DNA of 64,000 nt from an uncultured Paracoccaceae bacterium (GCA_947487205.1 CANKVU010000007.1:62001-126000), one strand, 5' to 3'. Positions 18,370 through 27,539 are shown, counted from the stretch's first letter. Notes: a model not told the origin generated them from the letters alone. Made by a program: numbers and translations.

Positions 18370-18867
18370 ATGACCATCCACATGAAATCCGGCACGGCGG
18401 CCGATCGCGGCTTCATCGGCGAATACCTCGACAGCCTCGCGCTGGTCGAACGCTTGCATCGCCTGCTGCTCGACGTGCTGAAGGACGAGTTCGAGCGGGT
18501 CGGCGTGCTCGACATCAACCCGGTGCAGGCGCTGCTGCTCTTCAATGTGGGCGACAACGAGGTGACGGCGGGCGAGCTGAAGAGCCGGGGCTATTACCAA
18601 GGCTCGAACGTGTCCTACAACCTCAAGAAGCTCGTCGAGATGGGCTACATGCATCACAAGCGCTGCGAGATCGACCGCCGCGCGGTGCGCGTCCGCCTGA
18701 CCGAGAAGGGACGCGCGATCCACGCCGCCGTCGGGGAATTGTTCGCGCGCCACGCCCAGGGCCTGCAGGAGGGCGACGTGCTGGATTTCGACCAGATCAA
18801 CGGCATCAACGCGACCCTGCGGCGGGTGGAACGCTACTGGGCCGACCAGATCCGCTACATCTACTGA
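18370..18867 (+). CDS. MarR-family winged-helix regulator, LdtR-like
   Basis: Transcription regulator of 165 residues. Helical dimerisation segments flank a winged-helix domain at ~55-120 with TAGELKSRGYYQGSNVSYNL as the helix-turn-helix, and the wing HHKRCEIDRRAVRVRLTEKG. The YYQGSNVSYNLKKLVEMGY segment is what I associate with the alphaproteobacterial LdtR group, described as controlling L,D-transpeptidase genes and osmotic/cell-envelope stress. No transpeptidase gene is adjacent here. GGAGA precedes the ATG by five bases, inside the right arm of the inverted repeat, so protein or RNA structure there could affect translation too. Confidence 0.82.
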   Translation: MTIHMKSGTAADRGFIGEYLDSLALVERLHRLLLDVLKDEFERVGVLDINPVQALLLFNVGDNEVTAGELKSRGYYQGSNVSYNLKKLVEMGYMHHKRCEIDRRAVRVRLTEKGRAIHAAVGELFARHAQGLQEGDVLDFDQINGINATLRRVERYWADQIRYIY

Positions 18868-18897
18868 GTCCGCGACCGTTCGAGGATCGTTCCGCCG

Positions 18898-18930
18898 GCC
18901 GCCCGTCCGATTCGCGCGCGGCCGGGCGGC
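18898..18930. terminator. Possible hairpin between convergent genes
   Basis: GCCGCCCG (18898-18905) pairs with CGGGCGGC (18923-18930) across a 17-base loop, between the MarR gene and the minus-strand dehydrogenase, whose stop is at 18935. There is no T-tract on either side, so intrinsic termination is only a possibility. Confidence 0.25.
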
Positions 18931-18934
18931 GCCG

Positions 18935-19879
18935 TCACGCGACGCGGTTGGCGACCTCCCGCCCCGCGAAGAAATCGTCGAGCGCGTCGGCCACCATCAT
19001 CCCCATCGCCTCCCGCGTCTCCTCGGTGGCCGATCCCAGATGGGGGAGCATCACGGCGTTGTCGAGTTCGCGCAGCGCGGCGGGAACCTCCGGCTCCCGC
19101 GCGAAGACGTCGAGTCCGGCGGCGGCGATCGTGCCGCGACGCAGCGCCTCGACCAGGGCGGTCTCGTCGACGACGGTGCCGCGGGCGGTGTTGACCAGGA
19201 TCCCGTCCGGTCCCAGCGCCTCCAGGTGGTCGAAATCGACGAGGCCCCGGGTCTCGGCGGTGCCGGGAAGGTGGAGCGAGACGATGTCCGACATCTCCAT
19301 CAGGTCGCGCAAGGTGGCGGCGCGCGTTCCGGGCGCGTCGGTGTCCGACCGGTTCCACCACGCGATCTCCATGCCGAAGGCGCGCGCCCGCTCGGCGGTG
19401 GCGCGCCCGATGCGCCCCATCCCGGCAATGCCGAGCGTCCGGCCCGCCAGCCCCCGCCCCAGAAGGTGGGTGGGCCGCCACCCGGCCCACTGGCCCTGCC
19501 GCACCTCGCGCTCGCCCTCGGCGGCGCGGCGGGCGGTCATCAGGATCAGCGTCAATGCGATCTCGGCGGTGGCATCGGTGAGCACGCCGGGGGTGTTGAC
19601 CACGCAGATGCCGGCGTCCCGGGCCGCGTCGAGCGCGATGTGATCGACGCCGACGCCGAAATTGCCGACGATCCGCGCCCGGGCGTCCGCGAAAGCGCCG
19701 GCGCCCAGCCGGTCTGTCACCGTGCAGAGCACCGCGTCCTGGTCGGCCATCGCGGCGGCGAGCTCGTCCTCGGACATCGCGGTGTCGCCGGTGTTGAGAG
19801 TTGCGTCGTAATCGCCGACGAGCCGCGCTTCGCAGGCCGAGGGCCACTTTCGGGTCAGCAGGATCCGGGGTCGCGCCAT
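18935..19879 (-). CDS. D-isomer-specific 2-hydroxyacid dehydrogenase (glyoxylate/hydroxypyruvate reductase type)
   Basis: NAD(P)-dependent cytosolic reductase of 314 residues. The Rossmann signature is GIAGMGRIGRATAERARAFG, and the catalytic triad positions are Arg in NTARGTVVDE, Glu in AREPEVP and His in LPHLGSATEE. NFGVGVDHI is the usual substrate-loop segment. Sequence suggests glyoxylate or hydroxypyruvate as substrate, but D-lactate-type or other 2-ketoacids are not excluded. Divergent from folD with 177 bases between starts; convergent with the MarR gene. Confidence 0.9.
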   Translation of the reverse strand: MARPRILLTRKWPSACEARLVGDYDATLNTGDTAMSEDELAAAMADQDAVLCTVTDRLGAGAFADARARIVGNFGVGVDHIALDAARDAGICVVNTPGVLTDATAEIALTLILMTARRAAEGEREVRQGQWAGWRPTHLLGRGLAGRTLGIAGMGRIGRATAERARAFGMEIAWWNRSDTDAPGTRAATLRDLMEMSDIVSLHLPGTAETRGLVDFDHLEALGPDGILVNTARGTVVDETALVEALRRGTIAAAGLDVFAREPEVPAALRELDNAVMLPHLGSATEETREAMGMMVADALDDFFAGREVANRVA

Positions 19880-20056
19880 TCTGTGTCCTTCCGCAGCTTC
19901 GTCGGCAGGGGATCTAGGGCGCAGGCCGATGTCGTCCCGGGACCCCGGAGCGGCGCAATCGTGTTGCCGCGATCCGCCTCAGGTGGTCATAAGGGCGCGA
20001 ATTGTCGTGACCTCACCCCCGGGGGACGTGGCGCGACCCTCTAAGCCTGCGCCGGG

Positions 20057-20962
20057 ATGTCCATCGCCATGACAGCAAAGATCCTCGACGGTCGCGCCTT
20101 TGCGGCCACCATCCGCTCGCGCGTGGCCGACCACGTGCGCCGCCTGCGCGACGACCACGGCCTGGTGCCGGGCCTGGCCGTGGTGCTGGTGGGCGAGGAC
20201 CCGGCAAGCCAGGTCTATGTCCGCTCGAAGGGGCGGCAGACGGCGGAGGCGGGCATGCAGGGATTCGAGCACCTGCTCGCGGCGGAGACGCCCGAGGGCG
20301 AGCTTCTGGACCTGATCCGGCGGCTGAACGACGATCCGCGGGTGCACGGGATCCTGGTACAGCTGCCGCTGCCCGACCACATGGACGCGGCCAAGGTGAT
20401 CGACGCGATCTCGCCCGACAAGGACGTGGACGGATTCCACGTTCTGAACGTGGGCCGTCTGGGGACGGGGCAGGCGGCGATGGTGCCCTGCACGCCGCTT
20501 GGCTGCGTGATGATGCTGCGCGACCACCTGGGCGACATGTCGGGGCTGGACGCGGTGGTGCTGGGGCGGTCGAACATCGTCGGCAAGCCCATGGCGCAAT
20601 TGCTGCTGGCCGAGAACTGCACCGTGACCCTCGCCCATTCGCGCACCGTCGACCTGGCCGGGGTGATCGGGCGGGCCGACATCCTCGTGGCCGCCGCGGG
20701 GCGGCCGCGGATGATCCCGGGCGACTGGCTGAAGCCCGGGGCGACGGTGATCGACGTGGGCATCAACCGCGTCCCCGGCGCGGGCGACAAGACCCGGCTG
20801 GTGGGCGATGTGGATTTCGACAGCGCCGTCGCGGTGGCCGGCGCGATCACGCCGGTTCCCGGCGGGGTCGGGCCGATGACCATCGCCTGCCTTCTGGCCA
20901 ATACCGTGACCGCCTGCTGCCGCATCAACGGATTGCGACTTCCGGAGGGGCTGACGCCCTGA
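20057..20962 (+). CDS. folD: Bifunctional methylene-THF dehydrogenase/methenyl-THF cyclohydrolase
   Basis: FolD interconverts 5,10-methylene-, methenyl- and 10-formyl-tetrahydrofolate. The 301 residues include [13 protein letters not shown] with the catalytic Lys, [32 protein letters not shown] (NADP site), and [15 protein letters not shown] 20057 is used; ATG 20069 is four codons downstream and equally plausible. It lies 37 bases before the formate dehydrogenase beta gene on the same strand, a sensible C1-metabolism pairing: folate-linked formyl groups and formate oxidation. Confidence 0.96.
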   Translation: MSIAMTAKILDGRAFAATIRSRVADHVRRLRDDHGLVPGLAVVLVGEDPASQVYVRSKGRQTAEAGMQGFEHLLAAETPEGELLDLIRRLNDDPRVHGILVQLPLPDHMDAAKVIDAISPDKDVDGFHVLNVGRLGTGQAAMVPCTPLGCVMMLRDHLGDMSGLDAVVLGRSNIVGKPMAQLLLAENCTVTLAHSRTVDLAGVIGRADILVAAAGRPRMIPGDWLKPGATVIDVGINRVPGAGDKTRLVGDVDFDSAVAVAGAITPVPGGVGPMTIACLLANTVTACCRINGLRLPEGLTP

Positions 20963-20999
20963 ACCGGGGCTTTAGACTGCGGCGCGAGGGAGGACGATC

Positions 21000-22679
21000 A
21001 TGGATGACTTCACGCCGGACCGGAGGCGGGCGGGGCGCTCGGTCGCCACGACCAGGGGGCGCATGCTCGACGACGCCGCCCTCATGGAGGTGCGCGCCCT
21101 GATCGACGCCGCCCCCCGGCGCGACCGGCTGATCGAATACCTCCACGCGCTCCAGGACGCGTATGGCCATGTCTCGGCGCCCCACCTCCACGCGCTGGCG
21201 CACAGCCTGCGGATCGGGCAGGCCGAGGTCTACGAGGTGGCGTCGTTCTACGACTTCTTCGACCTGGTGAAGGAGGGGGAGGCGCCGCCGCCGCCCGTGA
21301 CGATCCGGGTCTGCGACGGCATCGCATGCATGATGGCGGGCGCCGAGGACCTGATCGAGGAGATGCGCGCCAGCACCGAGCCGGACCGGATTCGCGTCCT
21401 GCGGGCGCCTTGCATGGGCGGATGCGACGTGGCGCCGGCGGCCCGGGTGGGCGACCGCGAGGTCGGGCATGCCGAGGCCGCGGGCCTGTGCGCGCTGGCC
21501 GCGGGCGGACAAACCGGGGTGGAGCTGCCCGCCTTCCAGGACCTTGCGGCCTATCGCGACGCGGGCGGCTACACCCAGCTCGCGCGGGTGCGGAGCGGCG
21601 CCCTCGCCATCGAGGACGTGATCTCGGAGCTGGAGGATTCGTGCCTCAAGGGCCTCGGCGGGGCGGGGTTCGTCACTGGCACCAAGTGGAAGCTGGTGCG
21701 CCGCAACCCCGGCCCGCGGCTGATGACCGTCAATGCCGACGAGGGCGAGCCCGGCACCTTCAAGGACCGCTACCACATGGAGCGCACGCCGCACCGCTTC
21801 CTCGAAGGGGCGCTGATCGGCGCCCACGTGGTCGAGGCGGAGCGGATCTACGTCTACATGCGGGCCGAATATCCCGCCGCCACCGAGATCGTGCGCCGCG
21901 AGATCGCCGCGCTGGAGGCCGTCGGGATCGCCGCGCCGGGATTCGTCGAACTGCGCCGCGGCGCGGGCGCCTATATCTGCGGCGAGGAAAGCGCCATGGT
22001 CGAATCGATCGAGGGCAAGCGCGGCCTGCCGCGCCTCCGCCCGCCGGTGATCGGCCAGGCCGGGCTCTTCGGCCGCCCGACGCTGAACAACAACGTCGAG
22101 ACGCTGCACTGGGTGCCGCCGATCCTGGAACACGGGATCGAGTGGTTCCGCGCCCTGGGCAAGCCCGACCATCCCGGCCAGCGGTCCTGGTCCGTCTCGG
22201 GCCGGGTGCGACGCCCGGGCCTGGTCGAGGCCCCGGCCGGCTCCACCGCGAACGAGCTGATCGCCGCCTGCGGCGGGATGGCGGAGGGGCACGCGTTCAA
22301 GGCGTTCCTGCCCGGCGGTGCCTCTGGCGGGCTGCTGCCCGCCTCCGAAGGGGACCTGCCGCTCGATTTCGGCGGCCGGCTGGCGGAGTTGCAGGGCTTC
22401 GTCGGCTCCCACGCGGTCGTCGTCTTCAGCGACCGGGACAGCATGCGCGACGTGGTGCTGAACCTCGTCGACTTCTTCGCGCACGAGAGCTGCGGGCAAT
22501 GCACGCCCTGCCGCGGCGGCACCGAGAAGATGGCGCAACTCCTGCGCCGCGGCACGCTGGACGAGGCCACGCTCCGCGACCTCGAGCAGGTCATGCGCGA
22601 CGCCTCGATCTGCGGGCTGGGGCAGGCGGCGCCGAACCCGGTCAACCACCTGCTGACCTATTTCCGGGACGACCTGTGA
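21000..22679 (+). CDS. NAD-dependent formate dehydrogenase beta subunit (fused NuoE-like and NuoF-like domains)
   Basis: Diaphorase subunit of 559 residues passing electrons from the alpha subunit to NAD. Residues ~20-165 are a NuoE-like thioredoxin fold with [2Fe-2S] ligands C105, C110, C138 and C142 (CDGIAC and CMGGC). The rest is NuoF-like: FMN site LGGAGFVTGTKW, NAD-binding GAGAYICGEESAMVESIEG, and [4Fe-4S] ligands in ESCGQCTPCRGG from C498 plus the later SICGLG Cys. In FdsGBA systems the two parts are separate proteins; here they are one, as in the two-subunit FDH1 type described in Methylorubrum. GAGGGAGGACGATC precedes the ATG. Confidence 0.94.
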   Translation: MDDFTPDRRRAGRSVATTRGRMLDDAALMEVRALIDAAPRRDRLIEYLHALQDAYGHVSAPHLHALAHSLRIGQAEVYEVASFYDFFDLVKEGEAPPPPVTIRVCDGIACMMAGAEDLIEEMRASTEPDRIRVLRAPCMGGCDVAPAARVGDREVGHAEAAGLCALAAGGQTGVELPAFQDLAAYRDAGGYTQLARVRSGALAIEDVISELEDSCLKGLGGAGFVTGTKWKLVRRNPGPRLMTVNADEGEPGTFKDRYHMERTPHRFLEGALIGAHVVEAERIYVYMRAEYPAATEIVRREIAALEAVGIAAPGFVELRRGAGAYICGEESAMVESIEGKRGLPRLRPPVIGQAGLFGRPTLNNNVETLHWVPPILEHGIEWFRALGKPDHPGQRSWSVSGRVRRPGLVEAPAGSTANELIAACGGMAEGHAFKAFLPGGASGGLLPASEGDLPLDFGGRLAELQGFVGSHAVVVFSDRDSMRDVVLNLVDFFAHESCGQCTPCRGGTEKMAQLLRRGTLDEATLRDLEQVMRDASICGLGQAAPNPVNHLLTYFRDDL

Positions 22680-22689
22680 TGCGCCGCCC

Positions 22690-22753
22690 CGGTCCTTCAC
22701 CCTTTGCGAAATACCCCGGGGGGACGGCCGCAGGCCGGCGGGGGCTGGCCCCC
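22690..22753. repeat. Possible REP-like intergenic element with hairpin
   Basis: The 106-base gap between the two formate dehydrogenase genes contains CCTTTGCGAAATACCCCGG followed by GC-rich inverted repeats: GGCC-GCA-GGCC around 22727-22737 and GGGGGC-TG-GCCCCC at 22740-22753. The CTTTGCGAAATACCCCGG-plus-hairpin arrangement resembles, from memory, a motif scattered through Rhodobacterales intergenic regions. As it lies inside an operon it could act as an mRNA stability or processing element. No second copy is in this window. Confidence 0.45.
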
Positions 22754-22785
22754 TCCGCGATCCCCGCCCGGCGGGAGGAGAGCCC

Positions 22786-25572
22786 ATGTCCCGGACCGTG
22801 ACGATCACCCTCGACGGCATCGAGATCGAGGTCCCCGAGGGCCAGACGATCTGGCAGGCGGCCAGGGACCATGGCACCGCCATCCCGCACCTGTGCTGGA
22901 AGGACGCGCCGGCCTACCGGGCCGACGGCAATTGCCGCGCCTGCATGGTGGAGGTCGAGGGCGAGCGGGTTCTGGCCGCCTCCTGCGCGCGCCAGGTGGC
23001 CGACGGCATGGTCGTCTCCACCGCCAGCGACCGGGCGCGCAAGTCGCGCGAGATGGTGTTCGAGCTTCTGGGCGCGGACATGGGCGCGCCCCAGGACGGC
23101 CCCGACGGCGAAGCGCCGTTCTGGACCTGGGCGCGCGACATGGGGATCGCGGAACGCATGACGGGCGACCGCCTGCCGTCGAAGTTCGGCGGGAGGGATC
23201 AGCCCGAGCACGACGCCACCAATCCTGCCATCGCCGTCAACCTCGATGCCTGCATCGCCTGCAACCTGTGCGTGAGAGCCTGCCGCGAGGTGCAGGTGAA
23301 CGATGTCATGGGCATGGCCGGTCGCGGCCATCACACGATCCCGGTCTTCGACCAGCACGACCCGATGGGCGCCTCGACCTGCGTGACCTGCGGGGAATGC
23401 GTCCAGGCCTGCCCGACCGGCGCGCTGATGGAGAAGTCCCTGCTCGACACCGCCAACCGGACCCGCAGCGTGCCCGAGGCGGCGATCGAGGAGGTCGACA
23501 GCGTCTGCCCGTTCTGCGGGGTGGGCTGCCAGACGAAGGTGGCGGTGGCGAACGGGCGCATCGTGCGCGTCGACGGACGCGACGGCCCGTCGAACGAGAA
23601 CCGCCTCTGCGTCAAGGGGCGCTTCGGCTACGATTATGCGCTGAACCCGCGGCGCCTGACGGTGCCGCTGGTGCGCCGCGACGAGGCGGACAAGCCCCTG
23701 ACGCTGACCGGCGACCCGATGGAGCAGTTCCGCGAGGCCACCTGGGACGAGGCGCTGGCGCGCGCCGCGACCGGGCTGACGCAGGTGCGCGACCGCGACG
23801 GCGGCCAGGCCGTCGCCGGGTTCGGATCGGCCAAGGGATCGAACGAGGAGGCCTACCTTTTCCAGAAGCTGATCCGCGCGGGGTTCGGCACCAACAACGT
23901 CGACCATTGCACGCGGCTCTGCCACGCCTCCTCGGTCTCCGCGCTGCTCGAAGGGGTGGGCTCGGGGGCGGTGTCGGCGCCCTTCATGGACGCCCACAAG
24001 GCCGATTGCGTCATCGTCATCGGGGCGCGGCCCACGGTGAACCACCCCGTAGCCGCGACCTATTTCAAGCGGGCGGCCAAGCACGGCACCAAGATCGTGG
24101 TCTGCGATCCGCGCGGCCAGGACCTGATGACCCATGCCACCCACGCGCTGCGCTTCCAGCCGGGGACGGACGTGGCGCTCCTGAACGCGATGCTCCACGT
24201 GATCGTGGAGGAGAAGCTTTACGACGCGCAATACGTCCAGGCCCACGTGGCCGAGTTCGACGCGCTGGCCGCGAAGGTCGCGGATTTCGCCCCCGAGAAG
24301 ATGGCCGACGTGGTGGGCATCGACGCGGCCACGATCCGCGACGTGGCCCGGCTCTATGCCACGTCGGAACGCTCGATGATCTTCTGGGGCATGGGGATCA
24401 GCCAGCATGTCCACGGCACCGACAATTCGCGTTGCCTGATCGCGCTGGCGCTGATCACCGGCCATATCGGGCGCGAGGGGACGGGCCTGCATCCGCTCAG
24501 GGGGCAGAACAACGTCCAAGGGGCCTCGGATGCCGGGCTGATCCCCATGAGCTATCCCGATTACCGTCGCGTCGACGACCCGGATGCGCGCGCGCGGATG
24601 GAGGATCTGTGGGGGCGCAGCCTCGACCAGAGTGCGGGGCTGACGGTGGTCGAGGTCGTGCACGCGATCCACGACGGCGCCGTGAAGGCCATGTACATCA
24701 TGGGCGAGAACCCGGCCATGTCCGACCCCGACCAGACCCATGCCCGCGCGGCGCTGGGCAAGCTGGAACACCTGGTGGTGCAGGACATCTTCTTCACCGA
24801 GACGTGCCACTTCGCCGACGTGATCCTGCCCGCCTCGTCCCATGCCGAAAAGCGGGGCACCTATACCAACACCAACCGCCAGGTGCAGATGGGCCGCCCG
24901 GCCATGGCGCTGCCGGGACAGGCGCGCCAGGATCTCGACATCCTGATCGAGCTGGGGCGCCGCTGCGGGCTCGACTGGTCCTATGACGGCCCGGCGGAGG
25001 TCTATGCCGAGATGGCGGGCGTCATGCCGTCGCTTGCCGGGATCACCTGGGAGATGATCGAGGCGCGCGACAGCGTCACCTATCCGCTGGCCGGCGATTC
25101 GGAGGAATGGGTCATCTTCAAGGAGGGGTTCCCGACCGCGGACGGGCGCGGCCGCCTCGTGCCCGCGGATCTGCTGCCGCCCGACGAGGTGCCCGACACC
25201 GACTTCCCGATGGTCCTGACCACGGGGCGGCTCCTGGAGCATTGGCATACCGGCGCGATGACGCGGACGGCGAGCGTCCTGGATAAGTTGGAGCCGGAAG
25301 GGATCGCGGCGATGCATCCCCGCCAGATCGAGCGGATGGGGCTGACGCCGGGCCAGACCGTCACCGTCGAGACCCGCCGCGGCCGGATCGAGGCGATCCT
25401 GCGAACCGACCGGGAGGTCGCCGACAACATGGTGTTCATCCCGTTCTGCTTCGTCGAATCGGCGGCCAACATGCTGACGAACCCGCAGCTCGACCCTTAT
25501 GGCAAGATCCCGGAATTCAAGTTCTGCGCCGCGCGGGTCCGGGCCGCCGCCCCGGTGGAGGCGGCGGAGTAG
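22786..25572 (+). CDS. Formate dehydrogenase alpha subunit (Mo/W-bis-MGD)
   Basis: Catalytic subunit of 928 residues oxidising formate to CO2. Order of domains: N-terminal [2Fe-2S] ferredoxin domain (HLCWKD, NCRACMVEVEG, later Cys); His/Cys-ligated cluster region; two [4Fe-4S] clusters (CIACNLCVRAC, CVTCGECVQACPTG); the molybdopterin oxidoreductase core beginning CPFCGVGCQ with its own cluster; and the C-terminal molydopterin dinucleotide-binding domain (TTGRLLEHWHTGAMTR). The metal ligand is Cys379 with the catalytic His380 in RLCHASS, so it is not a selenocysteine enzyme. GGAGGAGAGCCC precedes the ATG. Soluble, partnered with the fused beta subunit. No fdhD-type sulfurtransferase or fdsD gene follows. 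Confidence 0.95.
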   Translation: MSRTVTITLDGIEIEVPEGQTIWQAARDHGTAIPHLCWKDAPAYRADGNCRACMVEVEGERVLAASCARQVADGMVVSTASDRARKSREMVFELLGADMGAPQDGPDGEAPFWTWARDMGIAERMTGDRLPSKFGGRDQPEHDATNPAIAVNLDACIACNLCVRACREVQVNDVMGMAGRGHHTIPVFDQHDPMGASTCVTCGECVQACPTGALMEKSLLDTANRTRSVPEAAIEEVDSVCPFCGVGCQTKVAVANGRIVRVDGRDGPSNENRLCVKGRFGYDYALNPRRLTVPLVRRDEADKPLTLTGDPMEQFREATWDEALARAATGLTQVRDRDGGQAVAGFGSAKGSNEEAYLFQKLIRAGFGTNNVDHCTRLCHASSVSALLEGVGSGAVSAPFMDAHKADCVIVIGARPTVNHPVAATYFKRAAKHGTKIVVCDPRGQDLMTHATHALRFQPGTDVALLNAMLHVIVEEKLYDAQYVQAHVAEFDALAAKVADFAPEKMADVVGIDAATIRDVARLYATSERSMIFWGMGISQHVHGTDNSRCLIALALITGHIGREGTGLHPLRGQNNVQGASDAGLIPMSYPDYRRVDDPDARARMEDLWGRSLDQSAGLTVVEVVHAIHDGAVKAMYIMGENPAMSDPDQTHARAALGKLEHLVVQDIFFTETCHFADVILPASSHAEKRGTYTNTNRQVQMGRPAMALPGQARQDLDILIELGRRCGLDWSYDGPAEVYAEMAGVMPSLAGITWEMIEARDSVTYPLAGDSEEWVIFKEGFPTADGRGRLVPADLLPPDEVPDTDFPMVLTTGRLLEHWHTGAMTRTASVLDKLEPEGIAAMHPRQIERMGLTPGQTVTVETRRGRIEAILRTDREVADNMVFIPFCFVESAANMLTNPQLDPYGKIPEFKFCAARVRAAAPVEAAE

Positions 25573-25576
25573 GCTC

Positions 25577-26290
25577 TCAGACGAAGAGCGAGATCAGGAG
25601 CGGCGCCAGCACCGCCGTCAGCAGCGCGTTGAGCCCCATGCCGATGCCGGAGAAGGCCCCGGCGGTGGAATTGATGCGGAACGCGTGCGCGGTGCCGATT
25701 CCGTGCGCGGCGACGCCCACCGCGAAGCCGCGCGCGCGCCAATCCGTCAGCCCGCAGAAGTTCAGAAGCGGGGTGGCGATCACCGCGCCGACGATGCCGG
25801 TGATGATCACCAGGACGGCGGTGAGGCTGGGGATGCCGCCGATCTGCTCGGAGACGCCGAGCGCCACGGGCGCGGTCGCCGATTTCGGCGCCACGGAAAG
25901 GAGCGTCTCGCCGCGCACGCCCAGCGCCCAGGCGACCGCCACCGCCGTGCCGATCGCGGTCAGCGATCCCGCGGCCAGCGCCGCGAGCATCGGCAGCGCC
26001 GTCCGCTTCAGCCGCGGCAGGTTCTCGTGCAGCGGGAAGGCGAGCGCCACGGTTGCCGGGCCCAGCATGAAGTGGACGAACTGCGCCCCCTCGAAATAGC
26101 GCGCATAGGGGGTGCCGGTCGCCAGGAGCACCGCCCCGATGAGAATGACCGAGATCAGCACCGGATTGGCCAGCGGGTGACGCAGCCGCTCGCCCACCGC
26201 GTCGGCGGCGAGATAGGCCACGAGCGTCAGCGTCAGCCACAGCAGCGGCTCCTGCGCGAGGTAGGTCCAGAGGTCGATCGCGTCACGCAT
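25577..26290 (-). CDS. lrgB: LrgB/CidB-family membrane protein
   Basis: Membrane protein of 237 residues with about seven hydrophobic segments. LrgB-family signatures are FMLGPATVALAFPLHENLPRLK, LSVAPKSATAPVALGVSEQIGG and AVGVAAHGIGTAHAFRIN. The family was first linked to control of murein hydrolase export; members are also described as pyruvate or glycolate/glycerate transporters. It overlaps the upstream lrgA by eight bases, and that gene overlaps a FucA-like aldolase, so a three-gene operon is likely. Convergent with the formate dehydrogenase alpha gene, four bases apart. Confidence 0.93.
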   Translation of the reverse strand: MRDAIDLWTYLAQEPLLWLTLTLVAYLAADAVGERLRHPLANPVLISVILIGAVLLATGTPYARYFEGAQFVHFMLGPATVALAFPLHENLPRLKRTALPMLAALAAGSLTAIGTAVAVAWALGVRGETLLSVAPKSATAPVALGVSEQIGGIPSLTAVLVIITGIVGAVIATPLLNFCGLTDWRARGFAVGVAAHGIGTAHAFRINSTAGAFSGIGMGLNALLTAVLAPLLISLFV

Positions 26291-26636
26291 CGTCCGCCCC
26301 CGTCAGCCGCGCCACCAGGCGGAAGGCATAGACGCCGGCCAGGATCGAGGCGGTGGTACTGACCACGAGCGCGGCCAGGAGCGCCGGCCCCTCCCGCCCG
26401 AACGTGTCGAGATGCGCGATGACGCCCACGCCCGCCGGCACGAAGAGCAGGGACAGGTGCTTGAGGATCGTGGTCGCCGTCGCCTCCACCTGCGGGCGCA
26501 GGGCGGGGCGCAGCACGAGGGCCGCGAACATCGCCGCGAGGCCCAGCACCGGACCCGGAATCGGCAGGCCGAGGCCCCGGGCGGCGACCTCGCCGCCCAG
26601 CTGGAACAGCAGCAGCACGGCCACGGCGCGGATCAT
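26283..26636 (-). CDS. lrgA: LrgA/CidA-family holin-like membrane protein
   Basis: Small membrane protein of 117 residues with four hydrophobic helices: LLLFQLGGEVAARGLGLPIPGPVLG (family N-terminal signature with PGPVLG), LGLAAMFAALVL, LSLLFVPAGVGVI and LVVSTTASILAGVYAF. Partner of LrgB. ATG 26636 overlaps the stop of the upstream aldolase gene (ATGA, 26633-26636), showing tight coupling. Function as part of a two-component carboxylate transporter is the more recent view of such pairs; a holin/antiholin role is the older one. Confidence 0.9.
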   Translation of the reverse strand: MIRAVAVLLLFQLGGEVAARGLGLPIPGPVLGLAAMFAALVLRPALRPQVEATATTILKHLSLLFVPAGVGVIAHLDTFGREGPALLAALVVSTTASILAGVYAFRLVARLTGADDA

Positions 26637-27295
26637 GGCAGGGGCCTCAGGCCGTAATCGGCGAATTTCACCAGCGTTTCCTCCATCTCGGACCGGCCGA
26701 GGACGTGCGGTCCGCCGGCCTGCAGCGACAGGATGTAGCCGCGTGCCAGGGTTTCCAGCTCTTCCATGCGCCAGAGCGCCCGGTCGAGCCCGTCGGCGAT
26801 CGCGACCGCGCCGTGATTGGCCATCAGGCAGGCGGTGCGATCGGCCATGGCAGCGACCACGGCGTCCGACAGCGCCTCGGTGCCGAAGGTCGCGTAGGGG
26901 GCCAGCGGAACGTCGTCGCCGCCGAAGGCCGCGACCATGTAGTGGCAGGCCGGGATGCCCCGCCGCGCCATGGCGAGCGCCGTGGCATGAACCGGGTGGG
27001 CGTGGATCACCGCACCGGCCGCGGGCCGGGCGCGCAGGAGCGCGCGATGGAGGTGCCATTCGGTCGAGGGGCGGCACGGCCCCTCGGCGGGACCGCCCGC
27101 GAGCGGCATCCGCGCGATCATCTCGGGCTCCATCGCGTCGTAGGGAATGCCCGAGGGGGTGATCAGGAAGACCGGCCCCGCGCGCACCGACACGTTGCCC
27201 GAGGTGCCCTGGTTCAGGCCCTTCGCCTCCATCGCGCGGGCGGTGTCGATGACGGCGCGGCGCAGGGCCGGCGTGTCCGCATCCCCGCCCGTCAT
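26633..27295 (-). CDS. Class II aldolase, L-fuculose-1-phosphate aldolase-like
   Basis: Cytosolic zinc aldolase of 220 residues, closely following the FucA pattern. Phosphate-binding LNQGTSGNVSVR, then LITPSGIPYDAM, catalytic Glu in PSTEWHLH, zinc ligands in IHAHPVHATAL, IPACHYMVAAFGGDDVPLAPYATFGTEALSDAV, and the C-terminal KFADYGLR are all visible. FucA splits L-fuculose 1-phosphate to dihydroxyacetone phosphate and L-lactaldehyde. No fucose isomerase or kinase is nearby, so the true substrate is open; other class II members act on ribulose phosphate or 3-oxotetronate phosphate. First gene of the operon with lrgA-lrgB. No strong ribosome site. Confidence 0.85.
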   Translation of the reverse strand: MTGGDADTPALRRAVIDTARAMEAKGLNQGTSGNVSVRAGPVFLITPSGIPYDAMEPEMIARMPLAGGPAEGPCRPSTEWHLHRALLRARPAAGAVIHAHPVHATALAMARRGIPACHYMVAAFGGDDVPLAPYATFGTEALSDAVVAAMADRTACLMANHGAVAIADGLDRALWRMEELETLARGYILSLQAGGPHVLGRSEMEETLVKFADYGLRPLP

Positions 27296-27539
27296 GCCAC
27301 GGCCCCCGCGGTTCCTGCGCGCGGCGCCGCCAAGCGGGGCGGGAACATCGCGCGGGTCGCGAGGCCGCGGAAGGCCGGGCGATCGGGGCCGCGGCGGGGC
27401 GCGGGGCGGGCATCGGGGGGCGGAATCGGCATCGGCTGCTGAATATCTGTGCGTCTCACTGCGGGCAGGCTACCCTGTCCGCCCGGCCATGGCGAGGCGG
27501 GTTGCGGCGATCTGCGCGACCTGACTTGATGGCGCCACG

